Assembly (NCBI GenBank): GCA_902574205.1 | Contig: CACGMS010000004.1 | Span: forward strand, 1 to 53,359 | Length of the DNA stretch: 53,359 nt | Source: an uncultured Candidatus Hydrogenedens sp. | GTDB taxonomy: Bacteria > Myxococcota > UBA4151 | Direction: 5' to 3' | In this document: piece by piece, positions 1-7,965 of the stretch | Numbering within the stretch: position 1 is the stretch's first letter | Layout of the letters: each line of letters starts with the position of its first letter | The notes under the pieces: generated by a model | The model's database searches: none | Told to the model about the DNA's origin: nothing | What the model saw: the letters and a program-made list of their open reading frames with translations, nothing else | Position numbers and translations under genes: made by a program

Positions 1-1
1 A

Positions 2-2230
2 GGATGGTCCTGTTCGTGCGACTCTGTGGTCGTTTGCAATGAATCTGCAGACTGCAACTCGGGTGCGATTTGCATGGAGGGTATCTGTCTTGATGCCTGT
101 AATAACGACTGCGATTGTGGAGACGGTTACACATGCGGTCCGGTAGGTGCATGTATCCCGGGCGTCAGTCAGTGTGTCGCTAACCAAATCCCGCTCTGCG
201 ATGGTGCTGATCTTGATAATGACCCCAGCAACTGCGGTGCTTGTGGTCGACAGTGCGTGTACCCCAACGCCTTTGGTCAGTGCAGCGACCGTGAATGCAG
301 CCTGGCGCGTTGTCGGCCTGGCTTTTACAACATCGATCAACGCAGCAGTAATGGCTGTGAATACAGCTGCACGATTGACATAACGAACCCGGAGGAGACC
401 TGCGACGGGCGAGACAACAATTGCGATGGACAGGTTGATGAGGGGCTGGAGTTGACGTGGTATCGTGACCAAGATCGCGATGGGGTCGGCGCGACCCACA
501 TTGCGGTCCAGTCGTGTCTGCGACCAGAAGGATTTGTTAGTGCCTCGGGTGACTGTGATGATGAGGACCCCACGCGTTTTCCCGGCGGCACCGAAACCTG
601 CGACGGTCAAGACAACGACTGCGACGAAGAAATCGACGAAGATGCGTTACGCCCCTACTACGTCGACAATGATGGTGACGGCTACGGGAATCCGAACAGA
701 AGTACCATTCGCTGTGCAGCGGCAGACGGTGAGGTCGAAATCGGAACCGATTGTGATGATAATGACCCCCAGCGCCACCCCGGTAAACTCGAAGTCTGCG
801 ATGAAATTGATAACAATTGCGAAATTGGTCTGACCGATGAACCTTATCTAAGCTTTTATCTTGATGAGGACGGTGACGGATTTGGGCGAAACGATAGTTT
901 GGTCAAAGCATGCCGTCGACCTGATAACTACGCCCTAGATTCTGGCGACTGCAACGACGCCTCGCCAGATGATCATCCCGATGCTGCAGAGCGTTGTGAC
1001 GGACTCGACAACAATTGCAACCAACAAGTCGATGAAGGACTCGCTCGTCAACCTTTGTATCCCGACCAAGATGGAGATGGGTATGGCGCCATTGGCGGTC
1101 AGATGACCGAAGCCTGTTTCGGAACGCCTTATTTGGCTGAAGGTCAAACCGACTGTGACGATGACGACTCCAGTCGCCACCCCAATGCTCAAGAATGGTG
1201 TGATGGTATCGATCAAAATTGCGACCAAGTTGCGGACAACAACCTCTCAATTCGTTCAGATCATTCGTTTGCAGTATCAACTGTAATTGGATCCGCTAGT
1301 CAGTTGCGTGCCGACGACAATGAGGTTCGTTGGCGTGATCTCCCTGAAGGAGCCAACTCACCAATTATGATGCGCCGCTCACTCGATGCTCAAAACAGTG
1401 AGGAAATAGTCAATGCTGGCGATGTCACTGCGCTGACGCTCAACGACTACGGTCAATCCAGTGGCCTCCTTGATGGTGCAAACAACCGGTGCCGCTTAGC
1501 AATTGCGGGCGGAGCCTGGCAAATCGTCGGGCCCGAGCAGTGCCGTCCGCTCGCAGTCTGCCCACAGCTCGATGTCGGTGCCCAAACCAGTTGGAATGTC
1601 ATCTTAGGCATTAGGCTCAATAACAGCGAAACCGCGGCGCTGTATACGATCGATCATCAAGCCCAAATGGTACTCACTACGAATTTGGTAACGGGTGATG
1701 CGATTAATCATGCGAGTTGCATCATCGACGGATATTTGGCGCTAAGCGTGGAACAAAATGGCCGAGATACGATCTATGCCGGACGACCCGTGCCATCCCA
1801 ACTTAGAGAGTACGATAGCCGAATTATTGCTCTAGACCTTCTCGCCAACGATCAAAATGGCGCATTACTGGCGCTCACTCGAGCAGACGGCGTCGTCGAA
1901 ATCGAAGCGCTCGATCATCGGGGGTCAAGCCAAGCTCGACGTACAGCAGTCGGAGCACCCAAAGTTGGTGGAGCCGCCCGTCTCATCGCAGCACCGAGCG
2001 GTGCAGTACTGACCTACCCTATTCTAGAGCCTGCATTTGAACGCGGTGTGTGGGCGACTCCGATTGCCTATGATACGACTGCGAGAGGGGCTGAACATCG
2101 AGTCAACCAAGATCCAGTCGACCAGACGGTTACGACAGCAACGCACAACCGAACACCGGGTATGGGCTCTTTGTACTATCTCACCGGAACAGGACTGCGC
2201 AGTGTCTATCTCGGGTGCGGGCCACCATGA
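2..2230 (+). CDS. MopE-like Cys-rich metal-binding repeat protein (5' end missing)
   Basis: The reading frame is open to the left edge, so the start lies outside the window; the internal GTG at 26 is not a convincing start. The N-terminal part seen here is Cys-rich with EGF/dickkopf-like spacing. The middle (about residues 110-410) has five repeats of the form CDGxDNDCDxxxDE, each followed by an aromatic/Asp stretch such as DGDGYG and then DCDD; these are the putative metal-binding motifs named after MopE of Methylococcus. The last 300 residues have no repeats and could form a beta-propeller-like domain, which is only an impression. The protein is probably surface-exposed or secreted and may bind Ca2+ or Cu; the ligand is not shown by the sequence. 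Confidence 0.8.
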   Translation, partial: GWSCSCDSVVVCNESADCNSGAICMEGICLDACNNDCDCGDGYTCGPVGACIPGVSQCVANQIPLCDGADLDNDPSNCGACGRQCVYPNAFGQCSDRECSLARCRPGFYNIDQRSSNGCEYSCTIDITNPEETCDGRDNNCDGQVDEGLELTWYRDQDRDGVGATHIAVQSCLRPEGFVSASGDCDDEDPTRFPGGTETCDGQDNDCDEEIDEDALRPYYVDNDGDGYGNPNRSTIRCAAADGEVEIGTDCDDNDPQRHPGKLEVCDEIDNNCEIGLTDEPYLSFYLDEDGDGFGRNDSLVKACRRPDNYALDSGDCNDASPDDHPDAAERCDGLDNNCNQQVDEGLARQPLYPDQDGDGYGAIGGQMTEACFGTPYLAEGQTDCDDDDSSRHPNAQEWCDGIDQNCDQVADNNLSIRSDHSFAVSTVIGSASQLRADDNEVRWRDLPEGANSPIMMRRSLDAQNSEEIVNAGDVTALTLNDYGQSSGLLDGANNRCRLAIAGGAWQIVGPEQCRPLAVCPQLDVGAQTSWNVILGIRLNNSETAALYTIDHQAQMVLTTNLVTGDAINHASCIIDGYLALSVEQNGRDTIYAGRPVPSQLREYDSRIIALDLLANDQNGALLALTRADGVVEIEALDHRGSSQARRTAVGAPKVGGAARLIAAPSGAVLTYPILEPAFERGVWATPIAYDTTARGAEHRVNQDPVDQTVTTATHNRTPGMGSLYYLTGTGLRSVYLGCGPP

Positions 2231-2299
2231 TTGGATTGACAGGTATTTTGCTCGATTTCATAAGCTTGTTAGAATCGAAGTCGTTAGGGGTAATTCCAA

Positions 2300-3112
2300 G
2301 TGGAATTTGAATTTTGGGGCGTTCGCGGTTCCGTTGCAGCAGCAGGAAGCCGTACCTCTAGGTATGGCGGCAATACCACCTGCCTCGAGGTAGACACACC
2401 AGATGGTGTGTTCATTTTCGATGCCGGAACAGGTATTCGAGGCCTCGGTGGGCGATTGCAAGATCGTGGAATCGCCCAATGTCGTCTGTTTTTCACTCAT
2501 ATTCATTGGGACCATATACAAGGCTTACCCTTCTTCACGCCGATGTATGACCCGGACTTCAAAGTCGAGTTGTATAGTGTCCCCCAGGTGACAGGTGCCC
2601 GAGCACTAGAAGAGACACTTCGAGCACAGATGAATGCACCAACATTTCCGGTTCCTTGGGACTACCTACAAGCTCAGCGCTCTTTTCATGATATTCCTGA
2701 AGATGGTGCCGAATTTGATGAAACCCGGATTGAGTGGTGCGAACTCACCCATCCCAATGGTGTGGTTGCCTTTCGCATCGAAAGTGGTAGCCACTGCATC
2801 GTGTTTGCGACCGATGTCGAGCATCCAAGCGAGGGCGCGGACCCCCGTTTGGTTGCCTTTTCACGCAATGCTGATGTCTTAATTTACGATGCGCAATACA
2901 CACCTGAAGAATACGCCACTCGTAAAAACTTTGGTCACAGCACCTGGGAAGTTGGAATCGAAGTGGCGAATAAAGCGGGTGTCGAACAATTATTTCTAAC
3001 TCATCATGACCCTTCGCATGATGATATTTTTCTCGATGAACTGCAGTCTACGGTCGAGCGAGCGCGCCCGGGCACACTGCTAACGCACGAGGGTTTAAGA
3101 GTCAGGCTCTAA
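2300..3112 (+). CDS. MBL-fold metallohydrolase
   Basis: This 270-residue protein has the metallo-beta-lactamase fold signature. The HxHxDH motif (H67, H69, D71, H72) follows the FFT strand, and later come a His in ELTHPNG, a metal-bridging Asp in FATDVEH and a His in the GHSTW stretch. The N-terminus FWGVRGS and the GGNTTC element are typical of the PhnP/YycJ-like branch of single-domain phosphodiesterase-like MBL proteins. The start is GTG, preceded by AGGGG at a good distance. The gene ends 11 bp before the HD-GYP gene, so the two are probably co-transcribed, and a role in nucleotide signalling is possible. The substrate cannot be read from the sequence. Confidence 0.85.
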   Translation: MEFEFWGVRGSVAAAGSRTSRYGGNTTCLEVDTPDGVFIFDAGTGIRGLGGRLQDRGIAQCRLFFTHIHWDHIQGLPFFTPMYDPDFKVELYSVPQVTGARALEETLRAQMNAPTFPVPWDYLQAQRSFHDIPEDGAEFDETRIEWCELTHPNGVVAFRIESGSHCIVFATDVEHPSEGADPRLVAFSRNADVLIYDAQYTPEEYATRKNFGHSTWEVGIEVANKAGVEQLFLTHHDPSHDDIFLDELQSTVERARPGTLLTHEGLRVRL

Positions 3113-3123
3113 AGGATTCAGTC

Positions 3124-4308
3124 ATGGATATCCAACAACGCTTAACTGCGATGGAACGTCTCGTCGAGATCGGCATTATGCTGACTGCAGAGACCAAACT
3201 CGACCGTCTGCTTGATAATATCATCAGCGAGGCACGATCTCTGCTGAACGTCGATGGTGCGACCATCTATCTGATCCATAATGATGGTCTGCGCTTCCAA
3301 AACACGCAAAGCGCGAGTTTAGAGACGCGCATGGGCAGCGAAACTTTTCAGTCCAAAGTTGCACCTCATGTCGTGCCACTGACTCGCGATTCCATGGTGG
3401 GCTATGTTGCGCTTGAGGGCGAGGCAGAAGTGGTCAACGATGTTCGGTCAATCGATCCCAAAAAACCCTATCGTTGGTCAGACTCGTTCGATGTGGCCAT
3501 GGGCTACCGAACCAAATGCCTGCTCACGTTACCGCTGAAACTCAATGACGGTAAAATCCTCGGTGTCTTGCAATTGGTTAACGCTGCGTCGGGAGCTTTC
3601 GACGAGGCCATGCTACCGGTAGCTCGCTCCCTTGCTTCGACGGCGTCCGCTGCCCTGGGCAACGCGCAGCTCGCTGATGCGTTGCGTGAGGCACGTTTAG
3701 ACACCGTCATGCGCCTGGGTATGTGTGCCGAGTACCGTGATAAAGAGACCAGCGCACACATTCATCGCATGGCTCATATCTCAGCACTACTTGCTCGCAA
3801 ACTGCTGTTAAGTGAGGTATTTTGTGACAACCTACTGCTCGCTGCGCCCATGCACGATGTTGGTAAAATTGGCATTCCAGACGCGATCTTACAAAAGCCT
3901 GGACCGCTGACTGACGCGGAATGGGAAGTGATGAAAACACACACGCTTATCGGTGGTAAGCTGCTCTCGGGTACCGACGATGTGGTTATGGCGCTCAGTG
4001 TTGAAGTGGCGCTTAGCCACCATGAAAAGTGGAATGGTGCGGGTTACCCGTATGGTAAAAAAGGTGAAGAGATTCCCCTATCGGGTCGTATCGTCGCCGT
4101 TGCTGATGTCTTCGACGCCCTGATGTCCAAACGATGCTACAAAGAGGCGTTCACCCTCTCACAAGTCAAAGAGATCATGTTTGAGGGTCAGGGTCAGCAC
4201 TTTCAACCTGGATTCGTCGATTTGCTCTTCGATAACATCGATGATGTCCTAGCGCTGTACACCAAATACAAAGACACCCACGATGAGCGTGAGTTGTTTA
4301 GCGGCTAG
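3124..4308 (+). CDS. GAF / HD-GYP domain protein, predicted cyclic-di-GMP phosphodiesterase
   Basis: Residues about 10-185 look like a GAF sensory domain (VDGATIYLI near 43-51, LPLKLNDGKILGVLQLVN near 136-153). Residues about 190-390 form an HD-GYP domain: HD at 244-245 in MHDVGKIGIPD, a second His near 273, HH at 299-300, and GYP at 307-309. The usual HHExWDGxGYP carries Asn304 in place of Asp here. HD-GYP proteins hydrolyse c-di-GMP (or cGAMP in some deltaproteobacteria). The GAF domain suggests control by a small ligand. There is no membrane segment, so it is cytoplasmic. The SD AGGA precedes the ATG and the MBL gene lies just upstream. Confidence 0.88.
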   Translation: MDIQQRLTAMERLVEIGIMLTAETKLDRLLDNIISEARSLLNVDGATIYLIHNDGLRFQNTQSASLETRMGSETFQSKVAPHVVPLTRDSMVGYVALEGEAEVVNDVRSIDPKKPYRWSDSFDVAMGYRTKCLLTLPLKLNDGKILGVLQLVNAASGAFDEAMLPVARSLASTASAALGNAQLADALREARLDTVMRLGMCAEYRDKETSAHIHRMAHISALLARKLLLSEVFCDNLLLAAPMHDVGKIGIPDAILQKPGPLTDAEWEVMKTHTLIGGKLLSGTDDVVMALSVEVALSHHEKWNGAGYPYGKKGEEIPLSGRIVAVADVFDALMSKRCYKEAFTLSQVKEIMFEGQGQHFQPGFVDLLFDNIDDVLALYTKYKDTHDERELFSG

Positions 4309-4311
4309 ACT

Positions 4312-4866
4312 CTAAAACCACTTGATTGAGCAGCCCTGCACGGGTGTGGTTTGACGCTCTATGGGCTTGCCTTGCACCAACGACTGAAGAGTCGGCAACA
4401 AATAAGCGTTAGTCGCCTCTGCGGCGTTGCGCGGACTGTCATCAATCGTCCCATGCCACGCCAGCTTCCAGTTTGAGTCTGAGCGCGCGAAGATGAAGAA
4501 CTCCGGCGTCACTTGCGCACCGTAAGCACGGGCAGTTTCTTGAGTTGGGTCATGCAAATAGCGATAAGGCAGAGTACTCGCACGCTCCTGCATACGCTCA
4601 TAACTATCCTGCGGATACCGCTCCGCATCGTTCGAACAGATGCCCACCCAGGCGATGCTCTCGCCAGTGAGGGCAGAGACGACCGCTCGAAGTCGTTCAT
4701 CGCTACCTAGAACATAGGGGCAGTGATTGCAGGTGAACTGCACAACTAACCAATCATGATCGGCAAAGCTCTCAAGGGTACAGGTTTCACCCGATGTATC
4801 CAAAAGCTCGAAGGCTGGCGCTGTGGCACCAATCGAAATGCTGTTCGAAAAATCTTCCGTGATCAT
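4312..4866 (-). CDS. thioredoxin-like redoxin (AhpC/TSA-type) protein
   Basis: A thioredoxin-fold protein of about 184 residues. The CxxC motif is CNHC, in the context FTCNHCPYV, typical of a redoxin subfamily often annotated simply as thioredoxin family protein. The region after the cis-Pro position (VTPEFFIF) and the DGTIDD-like strand fit the same family. It could reduce disulfides or peroxides in the cytoplasm; no signal peptide is seen. I moved the start from the upstream TTG (4875) to ATG 4866, because GAGGAG lies directly against the TTG but nine bases before the ATG. It converges with the HD-GYP gene, with three bases between the stops. Confidence 0.82.
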   Translation of the reverse strand: MITEDFSNSISIGATAPAFELLDTSGETCTLESFADHDWLVVQFTCNHCPYVLGSDERLRAVVSALTGESIAWVGICSNDAERYPQDSYERMQERASTLPYRYLHDPTQETARAYGAQVTPEFFIFARSDSNWKLAWHGTIDDSPRNAAEATNAYLLPTLQSLVQGKPIERQTTPVQGCSIKWF

Positions 4867-4928
4867 AAATGACAACTCCTCTGGCTATGGATTGGACAGC
4901 TTCGAGCCTGCAAATCAAGGCCTAGATT

Positions 4929-4958
4929 TTGACAGGTGCCTAACAAAAGTCATTTAAT
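4929..4958 (+). promoter_or_regulatory. predicted sigma-70 promoter
   Basis: A perfect -35 hexamer TTGACA (4929-4934) is followed after 18 bp by TTTAAT (4953-4958), one mismatch from TATAAT. Initiation would fall near 4965, just upstream of the GTG at 4976. This argues against the TTG at 4958 as the translation start of the next gene. Confidence 0.5.
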
Positions 4959-4975
4959 TGCCGGTGGAGCCCCGC

Positions 4976-6478
4976 GTGAACAAGACGATTAACACCACCA
5001 ATGAAGCCTTGGAGCTTCGATCACACGGGCGCCGAAGTCTTGAGCTCAAGCTCGAGCACCAACTTGGTAAGAAGTCGAACCCTTGGTTTAGTACGCGCAT
5101 CCTCTTTTTCTTTCCTCAGAGCTTAGCGATGTCGGAGGACCGACTCGGTAGAAAGCGCTGGTATACCAATCTTCGAGCCTATCTGCGCCTTCATCCACCA
5201 GCCACTGAACTTCAAGAAATTGGAGACGAGACCCTTTACACCAAAGTGCGAGATGCTGCCTCTTCCGGGTATATTCGCGGCGAGAAGAAATCGAAAAATC
5301 TTCGACGTATGTTTCGACTTCATGCGCAACGATTACGCAATGCGGCGCGTCAGCGCGCGCAAGCGGTTGTGCGAACAATCGAGCACCAGAATCAAAGTTC
5401 AGCTCTTGAAAACGTCAATGAATTCGTCCTTCAACTCAGACATGCGCGTAAACCGCTTCGGCATGCGGGTGCAGAAATTATGGGGTCACCCCAGCGGAGT
5501 AAATTGGTCCGTCTCATCTCACGTTGTGATGAGTGGACCAGTCTCGAAACCAGTCACTATACCCTCCAGATCATGCATGTGCTGCAGAAGCGGAACATGA
5601 CCATACCCAAAGCCTGTCATGACCTGCTCGATACCGAAAACACGCTGCGCGCAGCTCGTGGCTATAGAAGTTCAACGATGAACTTACCCGATGATTCGAG
5701 TGAGTTATTGATGCGAGTCAGTCGCTTGAAGAAGCTTATGGGCTCAGCGCTGTACCTAGATTTAAGTGCGGAAAAGCCGAGCACGCGCGTTCAGGATTTT
5801 GCCTTTGCTGTGGCTGCCTCGGTCGCCATGCTTTGGGCCGTCGGCGCGCAACTTGCGACCTGGTGGTATGTCGGTAACCCCACCCAGCCGGACGCCACGC
5901 CCGGTACGATTTTAGCCTTCGCAGCCACTGCGATCGTGGCTTATGCGCTCAAAGACCGAATCAAAGAGGGGTTGCGCAGATGGTTTCGCAGCCGAATACC
6001 GGCATGGCTTTTCGATCGTAAACAGGTGGGGCGCGATGACGGCGAAGAGCTCGCTACCGCTCAGGAATCAACCACCTTTTTGGAGCTGGCCGAGTTGGAT
6101 TCAAAGGATCTCGAATGGTACCAGAGTAGTCATCCACTCGATATTCCAACGAACGTCATTTCGTACCAACGTACGACACACTTAAAAGCGGACCGCATGC
6201 GCGAGGGGCAACCCGACATGGCTGGGCTGACCGAGATTATCCGGTTTGCAGTCCGCCCATGGCTCACGCATATGGATAATTTACGCCAACCCATTGTGTT
6301 TAGAGATGACCAGCGCGCCATCCAGACAATCAAAGCGGTTCGTATGTACCCAGTCGTCGTGTTGATCGAACTCGATCAACCGGGCGCAACGAAACAATAC
6401 AGCTACCGGCTTTATGTCTCACAACGCGGTCTTGAGCGCATCGACCGACTCGATAAAGAACCTAGAAGCCCTTTGTAG
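4976..6478 (+). CDS. membrane protein of unknown family, about 500 residues
   Basis: I do not recognise the family. The N-terminal 270 residues are basic and predicted helical, with motifs such as STRILFFFPQSLA and a long charged helix (about residues 100-145). Two hydrophobic segments (about 275-300 and 310-327) form a membrane hairpin. The C-terminal 170 residues are soluble, mixed alpha/beta. The N-terminus is rather like a phosphatase- or proteasome-associated helical domain, but that is only an impression. I prefer GTG 4976 as start: GGTGGAG lies six bases upstream, whereas the TTG at 4958 would overlap the predicted -10 box. Its 3' end overlaps the convergent gene ending at 6462 by 17 bp. 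Confidence 0.7.
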   Translation: MNKTINTTNEALELRSHGRRSLELKLEHQLGKKSNPWFSTRILFFFPQSLAMSEDRLGRKRWYTNLRAYLRLHPPATELQEIGDETLYTKVRDAASSGYIRGEKKSKNLRRMFRLHAQRLRNAARQRAQAVVRTIEHQNQSSALENVNEFVLQLRHARKPLRHAGAEIMGSPQRSKLVRLISRCDEWTSLETSHYTLQIMHVLQKRNMTIPKACHDLLDTENTLRAARGYRSSTMNLPDDSSELLMRVSRLKKLMGSALYLDLSAEKPSTRVQDFAFAVAASVAMLWAVGAQLATWWYVGNPTQPDATPGTILAFAATAIVAYALKDRIKEGLRRWFRSRIPAWLFDRKQVGRDDGEELATAQESTTFLELAELDSKDLEWYQSSHPLDIPTNVISYQRTTHLKADRMREGQPDMAGLTEIIRFAVRPWLTHMDNLRQPIVFRDDQRAIQTIKAVRMYPVVVLIELDQPGATKQYSYRLYVSQRGLERIDRLDKEPRSPL

Positions 6479-7133
6479 GTCGTATCCGCCGATCGCGCCT
6501 TTTGAGAATTCGCTTACCCAAGCGGCGGTCACGAGCGTCAATGTAAAAGACCATTTCACCTGGGCGCTCTGGGTTTCCGCTCAAGCGCAAACCGACGTCG
6601 ATCCGACCTTTCTTTCGGGCATACCAGACACTCCAAAAGCCGCCTCGACGCTGCTCAAGTGCACGCAGTTGATCGGCCCCGAAAGCTTTGGGCATTTCTT
6701 CTCGCATCTCATCAGGCTCGCCTAAGCGCTCCTGCATGACTCGACGGATCTCTTTGTAGCGAGGAATATATGGGGCACCCGTCGCCGGGTCCCGCGCTTG
6801 ACCTTCAAAATTCAAATGAATCACCACCCGATGCAGACGACGTCCTTCAAAATGGAGTTCGCGCAAAGCGGCTTCCGGCCAATCTTTATCTCGACACCAG
6901 TACACAGCCGTCTGTGACTTCCCCGTTCTCTGACGCTTGATACGGCGATGGTGCCAGTCAGTCATCCAGTTATGACGTCGTGGCGAAAGCTTTTTACACC
7001 CCTGTTTTCGCAGCCTCTTTTCAACGATTCTGCGTTGGCCGCCCAAGTGAACATCAAGCAAATTAAGGTTCGTATGGGCATCGCTTGCGCTCGGCAAGCC
7101 TAGCAGCACTCCAATGAAAAGCAGACGGTTCAC
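6462..7133 (-). CDS. secreted protein of unknown function
   Basis: From the GTG at 7133 the protein begins with a signal peptide (VNRLLFIGVLLGLPSASDA) followed by a very basic mature domain of about 200 residues, rich in Arg and Trp. No enzyme motif is visible. The start was chosen because GTG overlaps the stop of the upstream gene as GTGA, a usual sign of translational coupling; the longer ORF would begin inside the upstream gene. It is probably exported together with its neighbour and co-expressed with it. I do not recognise the family. Confidence 0.65.
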   Translation of the reverse strand: MNRLLFIGVLLGLPSASDAHTNLNLLDVHLGGQRRIVEKRLRKQGCKKLSPRRHNWMTDWHHRRIKRQRTGKSQTAVYWCRDKDWPEAALRELHFEGRRLHRVVIHLNFEGQARDPATGAPYIPRYKEIRRVMQERLGEPDEMREEMPKAFGADQLRALEQRRGGFWSVWYARKKGRIDVGLRLSGNPERPGEMVFYIDARDRRLGKRILKRRDRRIRPTKGF

Positions 7134-7927
7134 TGCGCGCCTATTTTCTGACGCGGTTTGAGCATCATTGGGATGGTCGGCCACGTCGCCGGCCAAGTGA
7201 GCCCCTTACGTCGAGCTTGTCCCGGTTCAATATACAACAAACGGTGACCATTAAGGTCGCCGCCGCCGAGCAAGACCGAGAAATAGCCTGGCATTTGAAC
7301 GCCAACCGCTAGGTCGACCCCTTGGTCCAATAGTCTCGGATCAAAGCCCAACACAGGCAACCGCATAGTCTCGCCCGCTCGAACCAGTTCTTCGAGTCCC
7401 TTCGGCGTCGAAGCGGGTCCTTCAAACCAGGCAACCAATCCGTGGCAACCCGCTGGAGCTTTGCCTTGATAACCAACTAAGTTCACACCTCGTCTCGCAA
7501 GCGTCTGCCGAGCGCGGTCGAGACGATCACGCGCCATTGCCGAGTCTTGTGGGAGACACCAAGTGGTGCGTGCGGGTAATAAAGACACAGCCATCACCAA
7601 CGCTTCAGCAGCGGTCGGCGTCGTCGATAAGAGCCGACGATGAGCCGCTTTGAAGAACGGTGCATTCGCGGGCCCTACGCCGCCTATAGTCATCTCTCGA
7701 TTCGGCCATCGAGCGACAGCGGCGGCAGCGGCGGCAGGACCATAAGTCACCATCATCACGCGCTGTGGTACACTTCCAACCAATGCACGGTCAGCTTCTG
7801 GCTTGCCGGTTAAAGTCAACACTTTGGTACAGGGGCGAGCCGAAGCGGCGGCGGCAGCGGCATGCGTTGCGGCAGCTTGCGGATCGAGCAGCAATACCAT
7901 TGTCAAACACAGTTCAGTCAACGCCAT
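7130..7927 (-). CDS. ABC_sub_bind-like secreted protein (tentative)
   Basis: The N-terminus is hydrophobic and Ala-rich, like a signal peptide. The body resembles the tryptophan/tyrosine ABC-transporter substrate-binding family (PF04392): an ALVMAVSLLP strand, a DRLDRARQTLARRGVNLVGY helix-strand, then MRLPVLGFDPRLLDQGVDLAVGVQMPGY matching the second lobe, where the family reads PVFG..E..V..GA.....D. It is short (265 residues against about 320) and no permease or ATPase genes are nearby, so it may be an orphan sensor or transport remnant. It is translationally coupled to the next gene and lies 38 bp downstream of the pseudokinase-FGE gene. Confidence 0.55.
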   Translation of the reverse strand: MALTELCLTMVLLLDPQAAATHAAAAAASARPCTKVLTLTGKPEADRALVGSVPQRVMMVTYGPAAAAAAVARWPNREMTIGGVGPANAPFFKAAHRRLLSTTPTAAEALVMAVSLLPARTTWCLPQDSAMARDRLDRARQTLARRGVNLVGYQGKAPAGCHGLVAWFEGPASTPKGLEELVRAGETMRLPVLGFDPRLLDQGVDLAVGVQMPGYFSVLLGGGDLNGHRLLYIEPGQARRKGLTWPATWPTIPMMLKPRQKIGAQ

Positions 7928-7965
7928 CCCCCAACGCTCATAAGATGCATAGTATCCTTGGCGAT

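Noticed and set aside
903..1280. two minus-strand frames opposite the MopE-like repeats
   Set aside because: Produced by repetitive Asp/Cys codons on the other strand; the translations show no family.
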